From positions 1 to 39,784 of the forward strand of contig NZ_BMFV01000038.1 in NCBI RefSeq assembly GCF_014639255.1: a DNA stretch of 39,784 nt, read 5' to 3'. The notes below the pieces were generated by a model. That model made no database searches and was not told where the DNA came from. It worked only from the letters and a program-made list of their open reading frames with translations. Shown piece after piece: positions 29,920 through 38,770 of this stretch. The stretch's first letter is position 1; each line of letters opens with the position of its first letter. A program made the translations under genes and the position numbers. Source of the DNA: Pullulanibacillus pueri. GTDB taxonomy: Bacteria > Bacillota > Bacilli > Bacillales > Sporolactobacillaceae.

Positions 29920-31920
29920 TTATTTATCTTTGTTATCTTTAGTGTTCGTTGAATCATTTTTATCGGTTGACTCACTATTCGGATCGACAGGTGTGTTAAC
30001 GGTCTGATCGGAATTGTAGTCAATCTTAGAACGATCAACTGGCGTAAAGCCTTTAACATCGTGGAACCTTAACAAGTCACCGTAAACGACTTTATCCGAA
30101 AGATCTAGTGCTTGTTTAGCGAAGTCTGTGGCATCAGAACAATTGTCCTTACTTACAAGGGTTCCATCAGGATTACTGTAACATTTGCCACCGACACTAT
30201 CGAATTTAGGTGTCATAACGTCACCATTACGGAACGGTACAATTTCGCGATGTTCTGGTGACAATAAGTCAGAACCAAATGAGATATAGTCTTTGGTATC
30301 AATCCCTAGAAGATGTAAGACTGTCGGTCTAACATCAACTTCTCCACCATAGGTGTGTTTTATGCCACCTTTTACTCCAGGAACGTGGATGAAAAGAGGC
30401 ACGCGTTGGAGTTGAGCATTTTCATAAGCAGTAATCTTTTTACCCATGATCTGTTGCATTCCTGCATTATGGTTTGTCGATATACCATAGTGGTCACCAT
30501 ACAAGACGACGACGGTATTATCATAGAGCCCTGATTTCTTTAAATCATTAAAGAACTGTTCCAAAGCTTCATCCATGTAGTGAGCGGTTTGGAAGTACTT
30601 ATTTACAACAGTATCACTAGTGTCTGCAGCAGGGAAATCAATATCGTCCTTATCTAATTCAAAAGGAAAATGGTTTGAAAGTGTAATAATTTTCGTTTCG
30701 AAAGGCTGTGGTAGGCCTTCAAGATACTTCATTGATTCTTTGAGCATCGGTTTATCTTTCATACCATAGTTGATTACATTCTTATCTTTCATATCGTAAT
30801 AATTGGCATCAAAGAATTTTTGAATTCCAAGTGACTTGTACATCTCATCACGGTTCCAGAAAGTTTTATAGTTTCCGTGAAGTGTTGCTGTTGTATAGCC
30901 ATTATTAGCCAAGATTTGTGGTTGAGCCTGATACGTATTCGATGCCTTCTGTGTAAATACTGCCCCTTGTGGAAGCGGGAATAGTGAATTGGCCATCATA
31001 AACTCGGCATCCGATGTTTTCCCTTGTCCCACTTGGTGGAAGAAATTATCAAAATAGAAGGTATTCTGATCCTTTTCTAAGTTATGCAAGAAAGGCATAA
31101 CATATTTTCCATCAAGTTTTTCGTCAACCATGAAGTTCTCTAAAGATTCCATGGAAACATAAATAACGTTCATCCCTTTAGCTTTACCAAACAAATCTTG
31201 ATCAGGGGCCGTATAGTTTGATTTAGTGAAGTTTTCGATATCAGTAAGATCATTACTATCAGCAAACGCTCTTTGTGCCGATGAACGAGCGCTGGTAATA
31301 ATATCATAGATTGAAAAGTTATAGGCACCAAGGTATTTTACCAAGTAATTTCGGTCAAATGTTCTTGATAACAGCTGTGGACGATCGCCTTCGGCTAGTC
31401 CCAGGTTTGCAGCAAAAATCATAATTGCAAAAACAAAAACTGAGAGAATCCCACGACGCTGTATACGGCTTTGTGTTTTGACCACCTTGAAAAGAACAAT
31501 GGCAATGAGAATGAAAGTATCGAGAAAATAGAAAATATCTGTTCCGTTCATGAGTGCAAGTGTACTATCACCAAGTTGTCCAAAGTTACCGTGCTGTGTA
31601 AGAACAGGAACTGTTAAAAAGTCATTGAAGAACCTATAATAGACCACATTCGCGTAAAGAAGAAAAGAAAGAATAAATTCAATTGCGATCATCGTCCATA
31701 GGCGTACCTTTCCTTTAAAAAAGAGCGCAATGCCTAGGAAAAAAAGTGAGGAACTAATAGGATTTACAAAAAGCAAGAACTTCTGTAGATCATTATCAAT
31801 TCCCAACTTAAATTCTAAACGATAAACGATATATGTTTTGATCCAAAGTAGTATGACTGCAATTAAATAAAACGAATAATTTTTGTTCAGCCATTTGTTT
31901 GTTGTTTTTAACAAATTCAT
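29920..31920 (-). CDS. ltaS: Lipoteichoic acid synthase LtaS
   Basis: Start at ATG 31920 (666 aa), with CAGGAGGTATTTCT just upstream; the open frame before it is leader. Five N-terminal membrane helices (about residues 15-190) precede the extracellular sulfatase-fold domain. The catalytic Thr is in QGKTSDAEFM; other active-site segments are YVSMESLENFM, GDHYGIS and the His of LSNHFPFE. The C-terminal tail is hydrophilic (STDKNDSTNTKDNKDK). It polymerises glycerol phosphate from phosphatidylglycerol onto the glycolipid anchor. Length and motifs match the Bacillus LtaS group (about 640-650 aa); its own promoter and terminator make it monocistronic. Confidence 0.95.
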   Translation of the reverse strand: MNLLKTTNKWLNKNYSFYLIAVILLWIKTYIVYRLEFKLGIDNDLQKFLLFVNPISSSLFFLGIALFFKGKVRLWTMIAIEFILSFLLYANVVYYRFFNDFLTVPVLTQHGNFGQLGDSTLALMNGTDIFYFLDTFILIAIVLFKVVKTQSRIQRRGILSVFVFAIMIFAANLGLAEGDRPQLLSRTFDRNYLVKYLGAYNFSIYDIITSARSSAQRAFADSNDLTDIENFTKSNYTAPDQDLFGKAKGMNVIYVSMESLENFMVDEKLDGKYVMPFLHNLEKDQNTFYFDNFFHQVGQGKTSDAEFMMANSLFPLPQGAVFTQKASNTYQAQPQILANNGYTTATLHGNYKTFWNRDEMYKSLGIQKFFDANYYDMKDKNVINYGMKDKPMLKESMKYLEGLPQPFETKIITLSNHFPFELDKDDIDFPAADTSDTVVNKYFQTAHYMDEALEQFFNDLKKSGLYDNTVVVLYGDHYGISTNHNAGMQQIMGKKITAYENAQLQRVPLFIHVPGVKGGIKHTYGGEVDVRPTVLHLLGIDTKDYISFGSDLLSPEHREIVPFRNGDVMTPKFDSVGGKCYSNPDGTLVSKDNCSDATDFAKQALDLSDKVVYGDLLRFHDVKGFTPVDRSKIDYNSDQTVNTPVDPNSESTDKNDSTNTKDNKDK

Positions 31921-32029
31921 AGAAATACCTCCTGGTTTACTACCATAAACGGTTATTGTTAATATGGTTTGATTATGAGAAAAATCCCATATTAGCAGGA
32001 AAGGCTTGAAAGACGCTCCATAAGTTATT

Positions 32030-32058
32030 ATTATAGCAGGATATGAAGAGTTTTTAAA
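32030..32058 (-). promoter_or_regulatory. Sigma-A promoter of ltaS
   Basis: On the minus strand TTTAAA (32053-32058), 17 bp, TATAAT (32030-32035). The leader of about 105 nt holds an AATATGG/CCATATT inverted repeat (31961-31993) that could form a hairpin. Confidence 0.65.
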
Positions 32059-32108
32059 TATATATTTTTTAAGTAAATAAATTGTTAAATTTATAATTTT
32101 ATATGCCA

Positions 32109-32137
32109 TTGTTTTTAAAAGCATGGCGTATTATATT
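32109..32137 (+). promoter_or_regulatory. Likely promoter of the permease/TIGR03943 pair
   Basis: TTGTTT (32109-32114), 17 bp, TATATT (32132-32137), 36 bp before the gene start. A GCCAT...ATGGC inverted repeat (about 32104-32127) surrounds the -35. No zinc-regulator (Zur) box was recognised. Confidence 0.5.
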
Positions 32138-32173
32138 CTACTGTATGGCATTATATTAGAAAGGAAAGGAATT

Positions 32174-33088
32174 ATGAACCAATCTTTTTTACAACTCAAT
32201 ACTATTTTTATCAGTATCCTTATAGAAGCCATTCCTTTTGTTGTTGTCGGCGTGTTTATCTCAGCTATTATACAAATATTTGTATCTGAGGCACTTATTG
32301 CGAAAGTCATACCAAAGAATCGATTTTTATCCGTATTATTTGGAACGTGTATTGGCTCGCTTTTCCCTGGTTGTGAGTGTGGCATTGTACCTATTACTGA
32401 GAGGTTGGTCAAGAAAAAGGTCCCTCTCCATGCGGCCGTTTCCTTTATGCTCACAGGACCAATTATAAATCCGATTGTGATATTCTCAACGTATGTAGCC
32501 TTCGGTAACAGTTGGAAGATGGTTTTTGATCGTTGTGGACTAGCCATCGTGGTTGCTTTCTTGGTAGGACTTATTATTTCTTTCTTATTTAATGATGATC
32601 AATTGCGGCATTTTATTGAACAAAAAGTTCAAAAGAACCGTAAACAACATCACCACCATCACCACGAACATGAACATATTCATAAAATGTCAGCGATGGC
32701 GAAAATTAAAGAAGTCATTAATCATGCTCTTGATGAATTTTTCTCTGTGGGAAAATTTTTAGTTATAGGGGCTTTTATTGCTTCGGCTATGCAAGTTTAT
32801 TTAAAAACAAGTACACTTTTGACATTAGGCGATACTAAAGTCACAGCCATCCTTGTGATGATGTTGCTTGCATTTATTTTGTCCCTTTGTTCAGAAGCAG
32901 ATGCTTTTATTGCTTCTTCTTTTAGAGGCACATTTAGTTCCAGTGCTTTAACAGCATTCCTTGTTTTTGGAGCCATGGTTGATATCAAAAACCTGATCAT
33001 GATGTTAAGTACATTTAAGAGAAGATTTGTCTTTACATTAGTGGGTTCAATTATCGTCCTTGTGTTTTTAGGCGCTTTACTATTATAA
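32174..33088 (+). CDS. UPF0718/ArsP-type permease with His-rich loop (YcgR-like)
   Basis: Start at ATG 32174, after GAAAGGAAAGG; upstream codons are leader. 304 aa with about eight helices in two halves of the PF03773 permease fold: IEAIPFVVVGVFISAII, GSLFPGCECGIVPITERL (conserved CEC/GCECG motif), LTGPIINPIVIFST, then a second half with SLCSEADAFIASSF and FLVFGAMVDIKNLI. Between halves is a cytosolic loop containing HHHHHHEHEHIH. B. subtilis YcgR is the close relative. The His cluster suggests binding of a transition metal, most plausibly zinc. It is paired with a TIGR03943 protein 14 bp downstream, as in other Firmicutes. Confidence 0.88.
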   Translation: MNQSFLQLNTIFISILIEAIPFVVVGVFISAIIQIFVSEALIAKVIPKNRFLSVLFGTCIGSLFPGCECGIVPITERLVKKKVPLHAAVSFMLTGPIINPIVIFSTYVAFGNSWKMVFDRCGLAIVVAFLVGLIISFLFNDDQLRHFIEQKVQKNRKQHHHHHHEHEHIHKMSAMAKIKEVINHALDEFFSVGKFLVIGAFIASAMQVYLKTSTLLTLGDTKVTAILVMMLLAFILSLCSEADAFIASSFRGTFSSSALTAFLVFGAMVDIKNLIMMLSTFKRRFVFTLVGSIIVLVFLGALLL

Positions 33089-33102
33089 GAGGTGAATAAT
33101 CA

Positions 33103-33954
33103 ATGATACGTTTTATCATTTTGTTTGGTTTCATGTATCTGTTTTTACATCTCCATGCTACAGGGGATATCAGTAAATACATTAATATGAAATATTCTTA
33201 TCTGACTTTTATCATGATCTTTGTTTTTGCCTTCCTAGCCTTTTATCAGCTTATTAAGTGGAACAAGCAAGGGAAAAATAAGCCGGAAGAAGAACATCAT
33301 CATGATCATCATGGACACGATCATTCGAAGGATGAAAATACATTTTTAAAGAAAGTTATGGTCTATGGGCTTTTACTTTTTCCTTTAGTAACAGGAATAT
33401 TTCTGCCGATTGCGACCTTGGATTCTAACATTGTAAAAGCAAAGGGATTTCATTTTGCAGAGATAGATAATGATAAGGATCAGTATGCCAATCACCAAAT
33501 CCTAAGGCCGGATACGACGTTGTATTATGATGCCGATCAATATAAAAAGATGTCAACCTCTGACCGTGCAAAATATGGAAAAGGCAACAGTCTTACCTTA
33601 AATGATGATAATTTTTTACGAGGATTAGAAACCGTTTATAATTTCCCAGGAGATTTCGAAGGGAAAACCATCTCGTTAAAAGGGTTTGTCTATCATGGTG
33701 ACGATTTAGAAAAAAATCAATTATTCGTGTTTAGGTTTGGCATCGTTCACTGTATTGCTGATGCAGGTGTCTATGGCATGATGTTAGACTTCCCTAAAGA
33801 TGTAAATTATAAAGATGATGAATGGTTACAAGTCGAAGGAACGTTATCCACAACCTTTTACCAGCCTTTTAAACAAACGATTCCTTATTTAAAGGTAACA
33901 AAGTGGAAGGTTGTCAAAGCTCCAAAAGATGAGTATGTCTATAGACAATATTAA
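33103..33954 (+). CDS. TIGR03943 (YcgQ-like) membrane protein, permease partner
   Basis: 283 aa, with AAGAGGTG before ATG. Two N-terminal helices, a His-rich stretch (HHHDHHGHDH, about residues 66-75), a third helix, then a large extracytoplasmic beta domain with GKTISLKGFVYHGDD, FRFGIVHCIADAGVYGMML and WLQVEGTLSTTFYQP, the hallmarks of TIGR03943/DUF1980. It follows the UPF0718 permease by 14 bp. The pair is conserved in Firmicutes and is thought to move a metal or metal complex; the substrate is not established. Confidence 0.88.
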   Translation: MIRFIILFGFMYLFLHLHATGDISKYINMKYSYLTFIMIFVFAFLAFYQLIKWNKQGKNKPEEEHHHDHHGHDHSKDENTFLKKVMVYGLLLFPLVTGIFLPIATLDSNIVKAKGFHFAEIDNDKDQYANHQILRPDTTLYYDADQYKKMSTSDRAKYGKGNSLTLNDDNFLRGLETVYNFPGDFEGKTISLKGFVYHGDDLEKNQLFVFRFGIVHCIADAGVYGMMLDFPKDVNYKDDEWLQVEGTLSTTFYQPFKQTIPYLKVTKWKVVKAPKDEYVYRQY

Positions 33955-33963
33955 TACATGAAA

Positions 33964-34008
33964 AAGAGAGATCCGAACATTCTGTTTGAATGAACGGATC
34001 TTTCTTTA
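33964..34008 (+). terminator. Terminator of the permease pair
   Basis: AAAGA-AGATCCG ... CGGATCT-TTCTTT with inner CATTC/GAATG pairing, followed by ATTTTT. Confidence 0.85.
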
Positions 34009-34014
34009 TTTTTA

Positions 34015-34287
34015 GCATGAGGTAGATCGCTACGTCAAAACACTTCGCTTTCCGCGGGTCAACGGCCTCAGCTCGCTTTGGATTCAGACCTTTAGTGCTC
34101 CAAAGTGGATCTTCGGACATGTGCTATTCCAGAAAAGGACTAGGAGAATAATTCGTAGAAAAAATCGTGGTTCTTACGTACGATTGTTTTGAGTCTCCGC
34201 ATTTTGACGACGATCTTCGGTTTCCTACTCCATCTTTGAACTTGCATTGTTCGGTATTTGTATTCATTACTTTGTTTTGTCTTAGTA
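34015..34287 (+). repeat. Interspersed mosaic repeat copy
   Basis: ACTTCGCTTTCCGCGGGT, ACGGCCTCAGCTCGCTTTGG and GTGCTCCAAAGTGGATCTTCGGAC open it. GAATAATTCGTAGAAAAAATCGT and CATTGTTCGGTATTTGTATTCATTAC close it, matching the second half of 20994-21386. It is shorter because the middle third is missing. 34288-34588 shows no gene; it is AT-rich and may contain more of the same decayed repeat. Confidence 0.75.
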
Positions 34288-34588
34288 TTCTTTTTAAAAG
34301 AAAAAGTGTTCTAGATGTTAGAATAGGACATGGTGTTGCTATCTATTCTAGGTTGCACACTTTCCTTAATCCCGTCCACTTTTGGAGGTTTGACAGACGA
34401 TAGACAATCATGAGTAAGCGATTCTTGAGAAACATGATACTTAAGGATTCCAAATCTCATAGCCTTCCGTTTTAACTTGGTTGTTGAGGTGATTTTTTGT
34501 ATAGAAAAGTATTGATGGCTTAAACGGCAACTCGAGATGCTTTTCCGATTTTTCTTAACCTCTTGGAACTCAATAGGATTATAGCCCC

Positions 34589-34628
34589 AAAAAACCCAAT
34601 GAAGAGACTAATCTTCATTGGGTTTTTT
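34589..34628 (-). terminator. Terminator overlapping the 3' end of the gbsR-like gene
   Basis: AAAAAACCCAATGAAG / CTTCATTGGGTTTTTT, a 16-bp perfect stem. On the minus strand its first arm encodes the last residues of the regulator (KKPNED, stop at 34608-34610). Confidence 0.92.
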
Positions 34629-35165
34629 TATATAATTAAAGATCTCCTTTGACTCAAACTGGTCAAACAATAGGCCGAGCCAATGATAATATTCTTTTGT
34701 GTAAAGAAGTTTTTCGATCGCTGTTTGAACTTCTTCATGCTCCCTTTCCGATAAATGGCTTGGGTCAGACGCAAGATCCTCAAGCTCTTTTAAGGATTGA
34801 TTGATCGCATTTAAGTTGACTTGAATAACCTTGCGCCACTGATGATTAAAATAATCAAAGAAAATTTGGTACCAGTCTTTTTTTGCCTCGTATTGATCTT
34901 TTCTTTCCCCTTTGATCCAAACCTTTTCCACCATGTTGAGGTCGGTAAGTGTGCGAACAGATGTACTCATACTTGTCTTACTCATTTGAAGCTCTTCTTT
35001 CATATCATCCAATGTCATCGGTTGGTCTTTAAAAAAGAGCGTCCCGTAAAGTCTCCCAATAGAAGGTGTTACCCCATAAAGATGCATATTAAGAGAAATT
35101 GTTTCAATGACGCGTTCACAGGCCCTTTCAATCAGTTCCTTATTCTTATTGTCTTTTTGATCCAT
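34608..35165 (-). CDS. GbsR-family (MarR-like) regulator
   Basis: 185 aa from ATG 35165, 8 nt after AGGTGG; a GTG 4 codons earlier lies within that ribosome binding site. It has a winged helix typical of GbsR/OpcR: ACERVIETISLNMHLYGVTPSIGRLYGTLFFKDQPMTLDDMKEEL, MSKTSMSTSVRTLTDLNMVEKVWIKGERKDQYEAKKDW. The helical C-terminus (WHLGLLFDQF-type segment) is the ligand-sensing part. GbsR, OpcR and OpuAR proteins repress glycine-betaine synthesis or uptake genes and respond to choline or betaines. It is divergent from opuA, so it probably controls that operon. Confidence 0.9.
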   Translation of the reverse strand: MDQKDNKNKELIERACERVIETISLNMHLYGVTPSIGRLYGTLFFKDQPMTLDDMKEELQMSKTSMSTSVRTLTDLNMVEKVWIKGERKDQYEAKKDWYQIFFDYFNHQWRKVIQVNLNAINQSLKELEDLASDPSHLSEREHEEVQTAIEKLLYTKEYYHWLGLLFDQFESKEIFNYIKKPNED

Positions 35166-35294
35166 CAAAGCAACCACCTAGAAACAAGTTTTGTTCTCAA
35201 TTAGTATGATACCTCAAAAACAAAAAATTAAAAACTAGCACCTGATAAGGATTCTGGGGGATTTTAGAGCATTTTTAAGGATACAAGAGCAAAA

Positions 35295-35320
35295 GTTCGT
35301 ACAGTATTAACTGTACGAAC
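35295..35320. promoter_or_regulatory. 26-bp perfect palindrome, probable regulator operator
   Basis: GTTCGTACAGT-ATTA-ACTGTACGAAC, 11-bp arms with a 4-bp spacer. It lies between the divergent gbsR-like and opuA genes, about 30 bp upstream of the opuA -35. There is no U-tract on the plus side, so it is more likely a protein binding site than a terminator. A looser palindrome, AGAAACAAGTTTTGTTCT, is found at about 35181-35198 near the regulator's own start. Confidence 0.6.
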
Positions 35321-35350
35321 TAAATAAACGGAATTCTTTATATTTCAGGT

Positions 35351-35379
35351 TTGTTACAAAATAGTCTAATAGGTAGAAT
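35351..35379 (+). promoter_or_regulatory. Sigma-A promoter of opuA
   Basis: TTGTTA (35351-35356), 17 bp, TAGAAT (35374-35379), about 70 bp ahead of opuAA. Confidence 0.6.
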
Positions 35380-35451
35380 AGATAAGGGAGTAACGCAAAC
35401 GAACGTTTTAGTAGATCACTAGGGCGTGTTTGTGAAAGTAGAGGTGAAAAG

Positions 35452-36654
35452 ATGGATAAGATTGAAGTGCGCAGTGTCACAAAAGTGTTTGGGAAAAATC
35501 CTAAACGTGGTGTCGAGTTGTTGAATCAAGGATTAACGAAATCAGACATCTTACATAAGACGGGGATGACGGTTGGTGTCAACCAAGCCTCCTTTTCCAT
35601 AAAAGATGGAGAAATTTTTGTCATCATGGGTTTATCAGGATCCGGGAAATCAACCCTAGTACGTTTACTTAATCGCTTGATTGAACCGACTTCAGGGACG
35701 GTTCTCATTGATGGTAAAGATGTCACCAAAATGAACAAGCAAGAACTTCGGAATACAAGAAGAAATAAAATGAGTATGGTCTTCCAACGATTTGCGCTTT
35801 TTCCACATCGAACGATTTTGGCAAACACGGAGTATGGCTTAGAGGTTCAGAAGATTCCGAAAGAAGAACGGCATCAGAAGGCCATGGAGGCTCTGGAATT
35901 AGTTGGACTCAAAGGCTATGAGGACAAAAAACCAGGAGAGCTTTCGGGAGGCATGCAGCAGCGTGTTGGCTTAGCACGTGCCCTGGCTAATGATGCAGAT
36001 GTCCTTCTCATGGATGAAGCTTTTAGTGCTCTTGATCCTTTAATTCGTAAAGACATGCAGGATGAATTATTGGATTTGCAAAGTAAAATGCAGAAGACCA
36101 TCGTTTTTATAACACATGATCTCGATGAAGCCTTGCGTATTGGAGACCGCATTGTACTGATGAAAGATGGTGGGGTTGTTCAGATAGGAACTCCAGAAGA
36201 GATCTTGATGAACCCGGCAAATCGTTATGTTGAGCAGTTTGTAGAAGATGTTGACGTAACAAAGGTCTTCACTGCTGAGCATGTTATGAAGCGTCCGGAG
36301 ACGATTGAAGTGAGCCGCGGTTTACGAGTGGCAATGAAAATCATGAAGGATGAAGGGGTTTCGACTGTCTATGCCATAGATAAAAATAAAAAATTTCTTG
36401 GCATTCTGTATGGTGATGAAGCCGCTCGGGCAGCAGAGCAAGGTCTAAAGATCCAAGACGTATTAAAACAAGTAGAGACCGTACGTTTGGATACGCTTCT
36501 GATGGATATGTTTGAAGTTATTTCCGGTTCATCTGTACCTATTCCAGTGGTTGATGAGGAAGGACGCCTTAGAGGCATTGTTAAAAGAAGTGCGATCATT
36601 GATGTCATGGCAGACAGCAGTGAAGTTCTTAACGGAGATGGGGTGACAAAATGA
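35452..36654 (+). CDS. opuAA: Glycine betaine ABC transporter ATPase OpuAA
   Basis: 400 aa, with GAGGTGAAAAG before ATG. Complete ABC ATPase: Walker A GLSGSGKSTLVRLLN, Q-loop VFQRFALFPHRT, signature ELSGGMQQRVGLARAL, Walker B VLLMDEAFSALDP, H-loop FITHDLDEAL. It then has two CBS domains (about residues 275-395) that sense ionic strength or cyclic-di-AMP in OpuA-type importers. The N-terminal NPKRGVELLNQGLTKSDILHKTG segment is typical of OpuAA/ProV. Its stop overlaps the permease start (ATGA), so the two are translationally coupled. Function is import of osmoprotectants such as glycine betaine. Confidence 0.96.
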   Translation: MDKIEVRSVTKVFGKNPKRGVELLNQGLTKSDILHKTGMTVGVNQASFSIKDGEIFVIMGLSGSGKSTLVRLLNRLIEPTSGTVLIDGKDVTKMNKQELRNTRRNKMSMVFQRFALFPHRTILANTEYGLEVQKIPKEERHQKAMEALELVGLKGYEDKKPGELSGGMQQRVGLARALANDADVLLMDEAFSALDPLIRKDMQDELLDLQSKMQKTIVFITHDLDEALRIGDRIVLMKDGGVVQIGTPEEILMNPANRYVEQFVEDVDVTKVFTAEHVMKRPETIEVSRGLRVAMKIMKDEGVSTVYAIDKNKKFLGILYGDEAARAAEQGLKIQDVLKQVETVRLDTLLMDMFEVISGSSVPIPVVDEEGRLRGIVKRSAIIDVMADSSEVLNGDGVTK

Positions 36655-37499
36655 GCGACACTTATCATCATTTTATTCCTAAGATTGAAATTGGCACTTG
36701 GGTTCAAGACGCGGTTGATGCCTTTGTAAACCATACTGAGACCTTTTTTACGGGATTGGGAAACGGAATTAATTGGTTTGTTGAACAACTTGTTGATGGT
36801 TTTACATGGATTAATCCGTTCGTCTTTATCATTATTGTAGCTGCCATCGCATTCTGGCGTAGCGGATGGGGCGTTGCAATATTTTCTCTTGTCGGATTAT
36901 GGTTTATTTTTGATCTTGGCTACTGGCCTGATACGATGCAAACATTGGGGCTTATATTAACCGCTATTATCATTTCTATAATTATCGGGATCCCCTTTGG
37001 CATATGGATTGGCCTGAGTGATGCGGCCAAAAATATTATTACGCCTATTTTGGACTTTATGCAGACGATGCCTGCGTTTGTTTACCTCATTCCGGTTTTG
37101 TTCTTATTTGGGACAGGGATGGCACCTGGGGTTGTGGCGACAGTTATTTTCTCAATGCCACCGACGATTCGTATGGCAGGGCTGGGGATTCGCCAAGTCC
37201 CTGAGGATCTTATCGAAGCCTCTGAAGCTTTTGGGTCTACAACGTCGCAGAAGTTGTTTAAAGTTCAGTTACCTCTAGCCATGAAAACAATAATGGCAGG
37301 GATTAATCAAAGTATCATGCTTGCACTATCCATGGTGGTTATTGCTTCACTTGTGGCCGCACCAGGATTAGGTGCAAAAGTATATCTCGCTGTAACACAG
37401 CTGAGACTTGACATTGGTGTCGAATCTGGTTTAGCGATTGTTATTATTGCAATTGTGCTTGATCGGATTACACAAAATACAAGAAAAAATAAATCTTAG
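36651..37499 (+). CDS. opuAB: Glycine betaine ABC transporter permease OpuAB
   Basis: 282 aa starting in the ATGA overlap with opuAA. It has about seven helices, with an N-terminal extension (IPKIEIGTWVQDAVDAFVNHTETFF) and the BPD permease core; the ATPase-docking loop is GIRQVPEDLIEASEAFGSTTSQKLFKVQLP. The TMPAFVYLIPVLFLFGTG and INQSIMLALSMVVIASLVAAPGLG segments are characteristic of the ProW/OpuAB family. Usual length and intact. Confidence 0.95.
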   Translation: MSDTYHHFIPKIEIGTWVQDAVDAFVNHTETFFTGLGNGINWFVEQLVDGFTWINPFVFIIIVAAIAFWRSGWGVAIFSLVGLWFIFDLGYWPDTMQTLGLILTAIIISIIIGIPFGIWIGLSDAAKNIITPILDFMQTMPAFVYLIPVLFLFGTGMAPGVVATVIFSMPPTIRMAGLGIRQVPEDLIEASEAFGSTTSQKLFKVQLPLAMKTIMAGINQSIMLALSMVVIASLVAAPGLGAKVYLAVTQLRLDIGVESGLAIVIIAIVLDRITQNTRKNKS

Positions 37500-37511
37500 G
37501 GGGAGTACATT

Positions 37512-38405
37512 TTGAAGAAATTGAGTGCAGTTTTACTTGCTATGATGATGCTCATCGGCTTCGCGTTAGTCGGCTGCGGATCATCAGATGAGGCGAGTGG
37601 GAGTTCAAAGTCCATTGGAGAACAATTAGATTACACGATTACAGGGATTGACCCAGGTGCTGGTGTTACCCAAGCGGCACAAAAATCAGTTGAAGACTAT
37701 GGACTCGATAAGTACAAAGTTCAAACAAGTAGTGAATCAACCATGGTTGCCTCTTTAAAAAAGGCCTATGAAAATAAAGAACCTATTGTCATTACTGGTT
37801 GGTCGCCACACTGGATGTTTGCCCAATTTGACCTCAAATATTTGGATGATCCCAAAAAATCTTTTGGTGAGGCAGAAGATATTCACACGATTGCCCACAA
37901 AGGCTTTTCTGAGAAACATCCGAATCTAAAAAAGTTCTTTAGTCAGTTCAAATGGACTGATGATGATATGAACGCCGTCATGTTAAAGCAACAAGATAAT
38001 GACGATGCTTTAGCAGCTGCAAAAGAATGGTTGAAAGATAATCAGGATAAGGTAGATCAATGGACTAAAGGTGTTAAAAAAGGGAATGGTGAAGAAATAA
38101 AGATGGCTTATGTTGCTTGGTCATCAGCGGTAGCCAGTCATAATGTTGTGAAGGCTGTGCTTGAAGATCTTGGCTATAAAGTGACCTTGCAGCAATTAGA
38201 TGCTGGTCCAATGTGGGGTGCCGTGGCTAAAGGAAGTGCAGATGTTACACTTTCGGCTTGGTTACCTGTTACTCACGAAGCCTACTACAAGCAATACAAG
38301 GATCAAGTTGAAGACCTTGGTACCAGCTTAGAAGGAACAAAGTTAGGCCTTGTTGTTCCAAAATATATGAAAGATGTTAATAGCATTAGCGATTTAAAGA
38401 AATAA
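37512..38405 (+). CDS. opuAC: Glycine betaine-binding lipoprotein OpuAC
   Basis: Start TTG 37512 after TTAGGGGGAG. 297 aa with a lipoprotein signal (LVGCGSS, lipid-anchored Cys). The three tryptophans that form the betaine-binding aromatic cage of B. subtilis OpuAC are present in the matching contexts: TGWSPHWMF, MAYVAWSSAVASHNV and LSAWLPVTHEAYYKQY. The C-terminus GLVVPKYMKDVNSISDLKK also matches closely. It delivers glycine betaine or proline betaine to OpuAA/OpuAB. Confidence 0.96.
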   Translation: MKKLSAVLLAMMMLIGFALVGCGSSDEASGSSKSIGEQLDYTITGIDPGAGVTQAAQKSVEDYGLDKYKVQTSSESTMVASLKKAYENKEPIVITGWSPHWMFAQFDLKYLDDPKKSFGEAEDIHTIAHKGFSEKHPNLKKFFSQFKWTDDDMNAVMLKQQDNDDALAAAKEWLKDNQDKVDQWTKGVKKGNGEEIKMAYVAWSSAVASHNVVKAVLEDLGYKVTLQQLDAGPMWGAVAKGSADVTLSAWLPVTHEAYYKQYKDQVEDLGTSLEGTKLGLVVPKYMKDVNSISDLKK

Positions 38406-38417
38406 TATTAAAGAGGC

Positions 38418-38720
38418 TTGGGACAAAACCCAGTCAATTAGGAGTGGTACCAAAATGGTACCACTTATTTTTATTTAAAAAGGATAAAATTCTGTTGTCA
38501 TCGAAAAATGGTTGAGGTGCTAGTGCTAGCTTCGGCGTTGTCACAAGGACGTGACGGGTTTAGCCGCTCGTCCTTAGTGGTCTCAGCTAACTTGGGATGA
38601 GCTACGGGTTTCCCAAGTGGATCTTCGGACACGTGTTGTTCTTCCGCTCCAATCCACCCGATGCTGAAGGCTGATTTCGGTATGAAAAACTTTTCATTAC
38701 TCTAAAAAGGACCGGACATA
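38418..38720 (+). repeat. Interspersed mosaic repeat copy after opuA
   Basis: Starts with TTGGGACAAAA. After the hairpin at 38443, it contains GTGACGGGTTTAGCCGC and TCGTCCTTAGT (cf. 26620-26650 minus), GTGGATCTTCGGACACGTG (cf. 34104-34122), CGCTCCAATCCACCCG (cf. 29511-29526) and AAAAAGGACCGGAC (cf. 22565-22577). It thus combines modules from four other copies. Confidence 0.7.
38443..38472 (+). terminator. Terminator of opuA operon
   Basis: AGTGGTACCA / TGGTACCACT, a perfect 10-bp stem with a 3-nt loop, then TATTTTTATTT. It lies 38 bp after opuAC. Confidence 0.92.
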
Positions 38721-38770
38721 CTTCGCCTAGTCTCCTCATATTCTTGAGCCCCGGTTGCACTTGTGAATGT

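Noticed and set aside
31921..32124. Longer LtaS N-terminus of 68 residues
   Set aside because: The ATG at 31920 has a strong ribosome binding site and gives the family's usual N-terminus; the upstream part covers the promoter.
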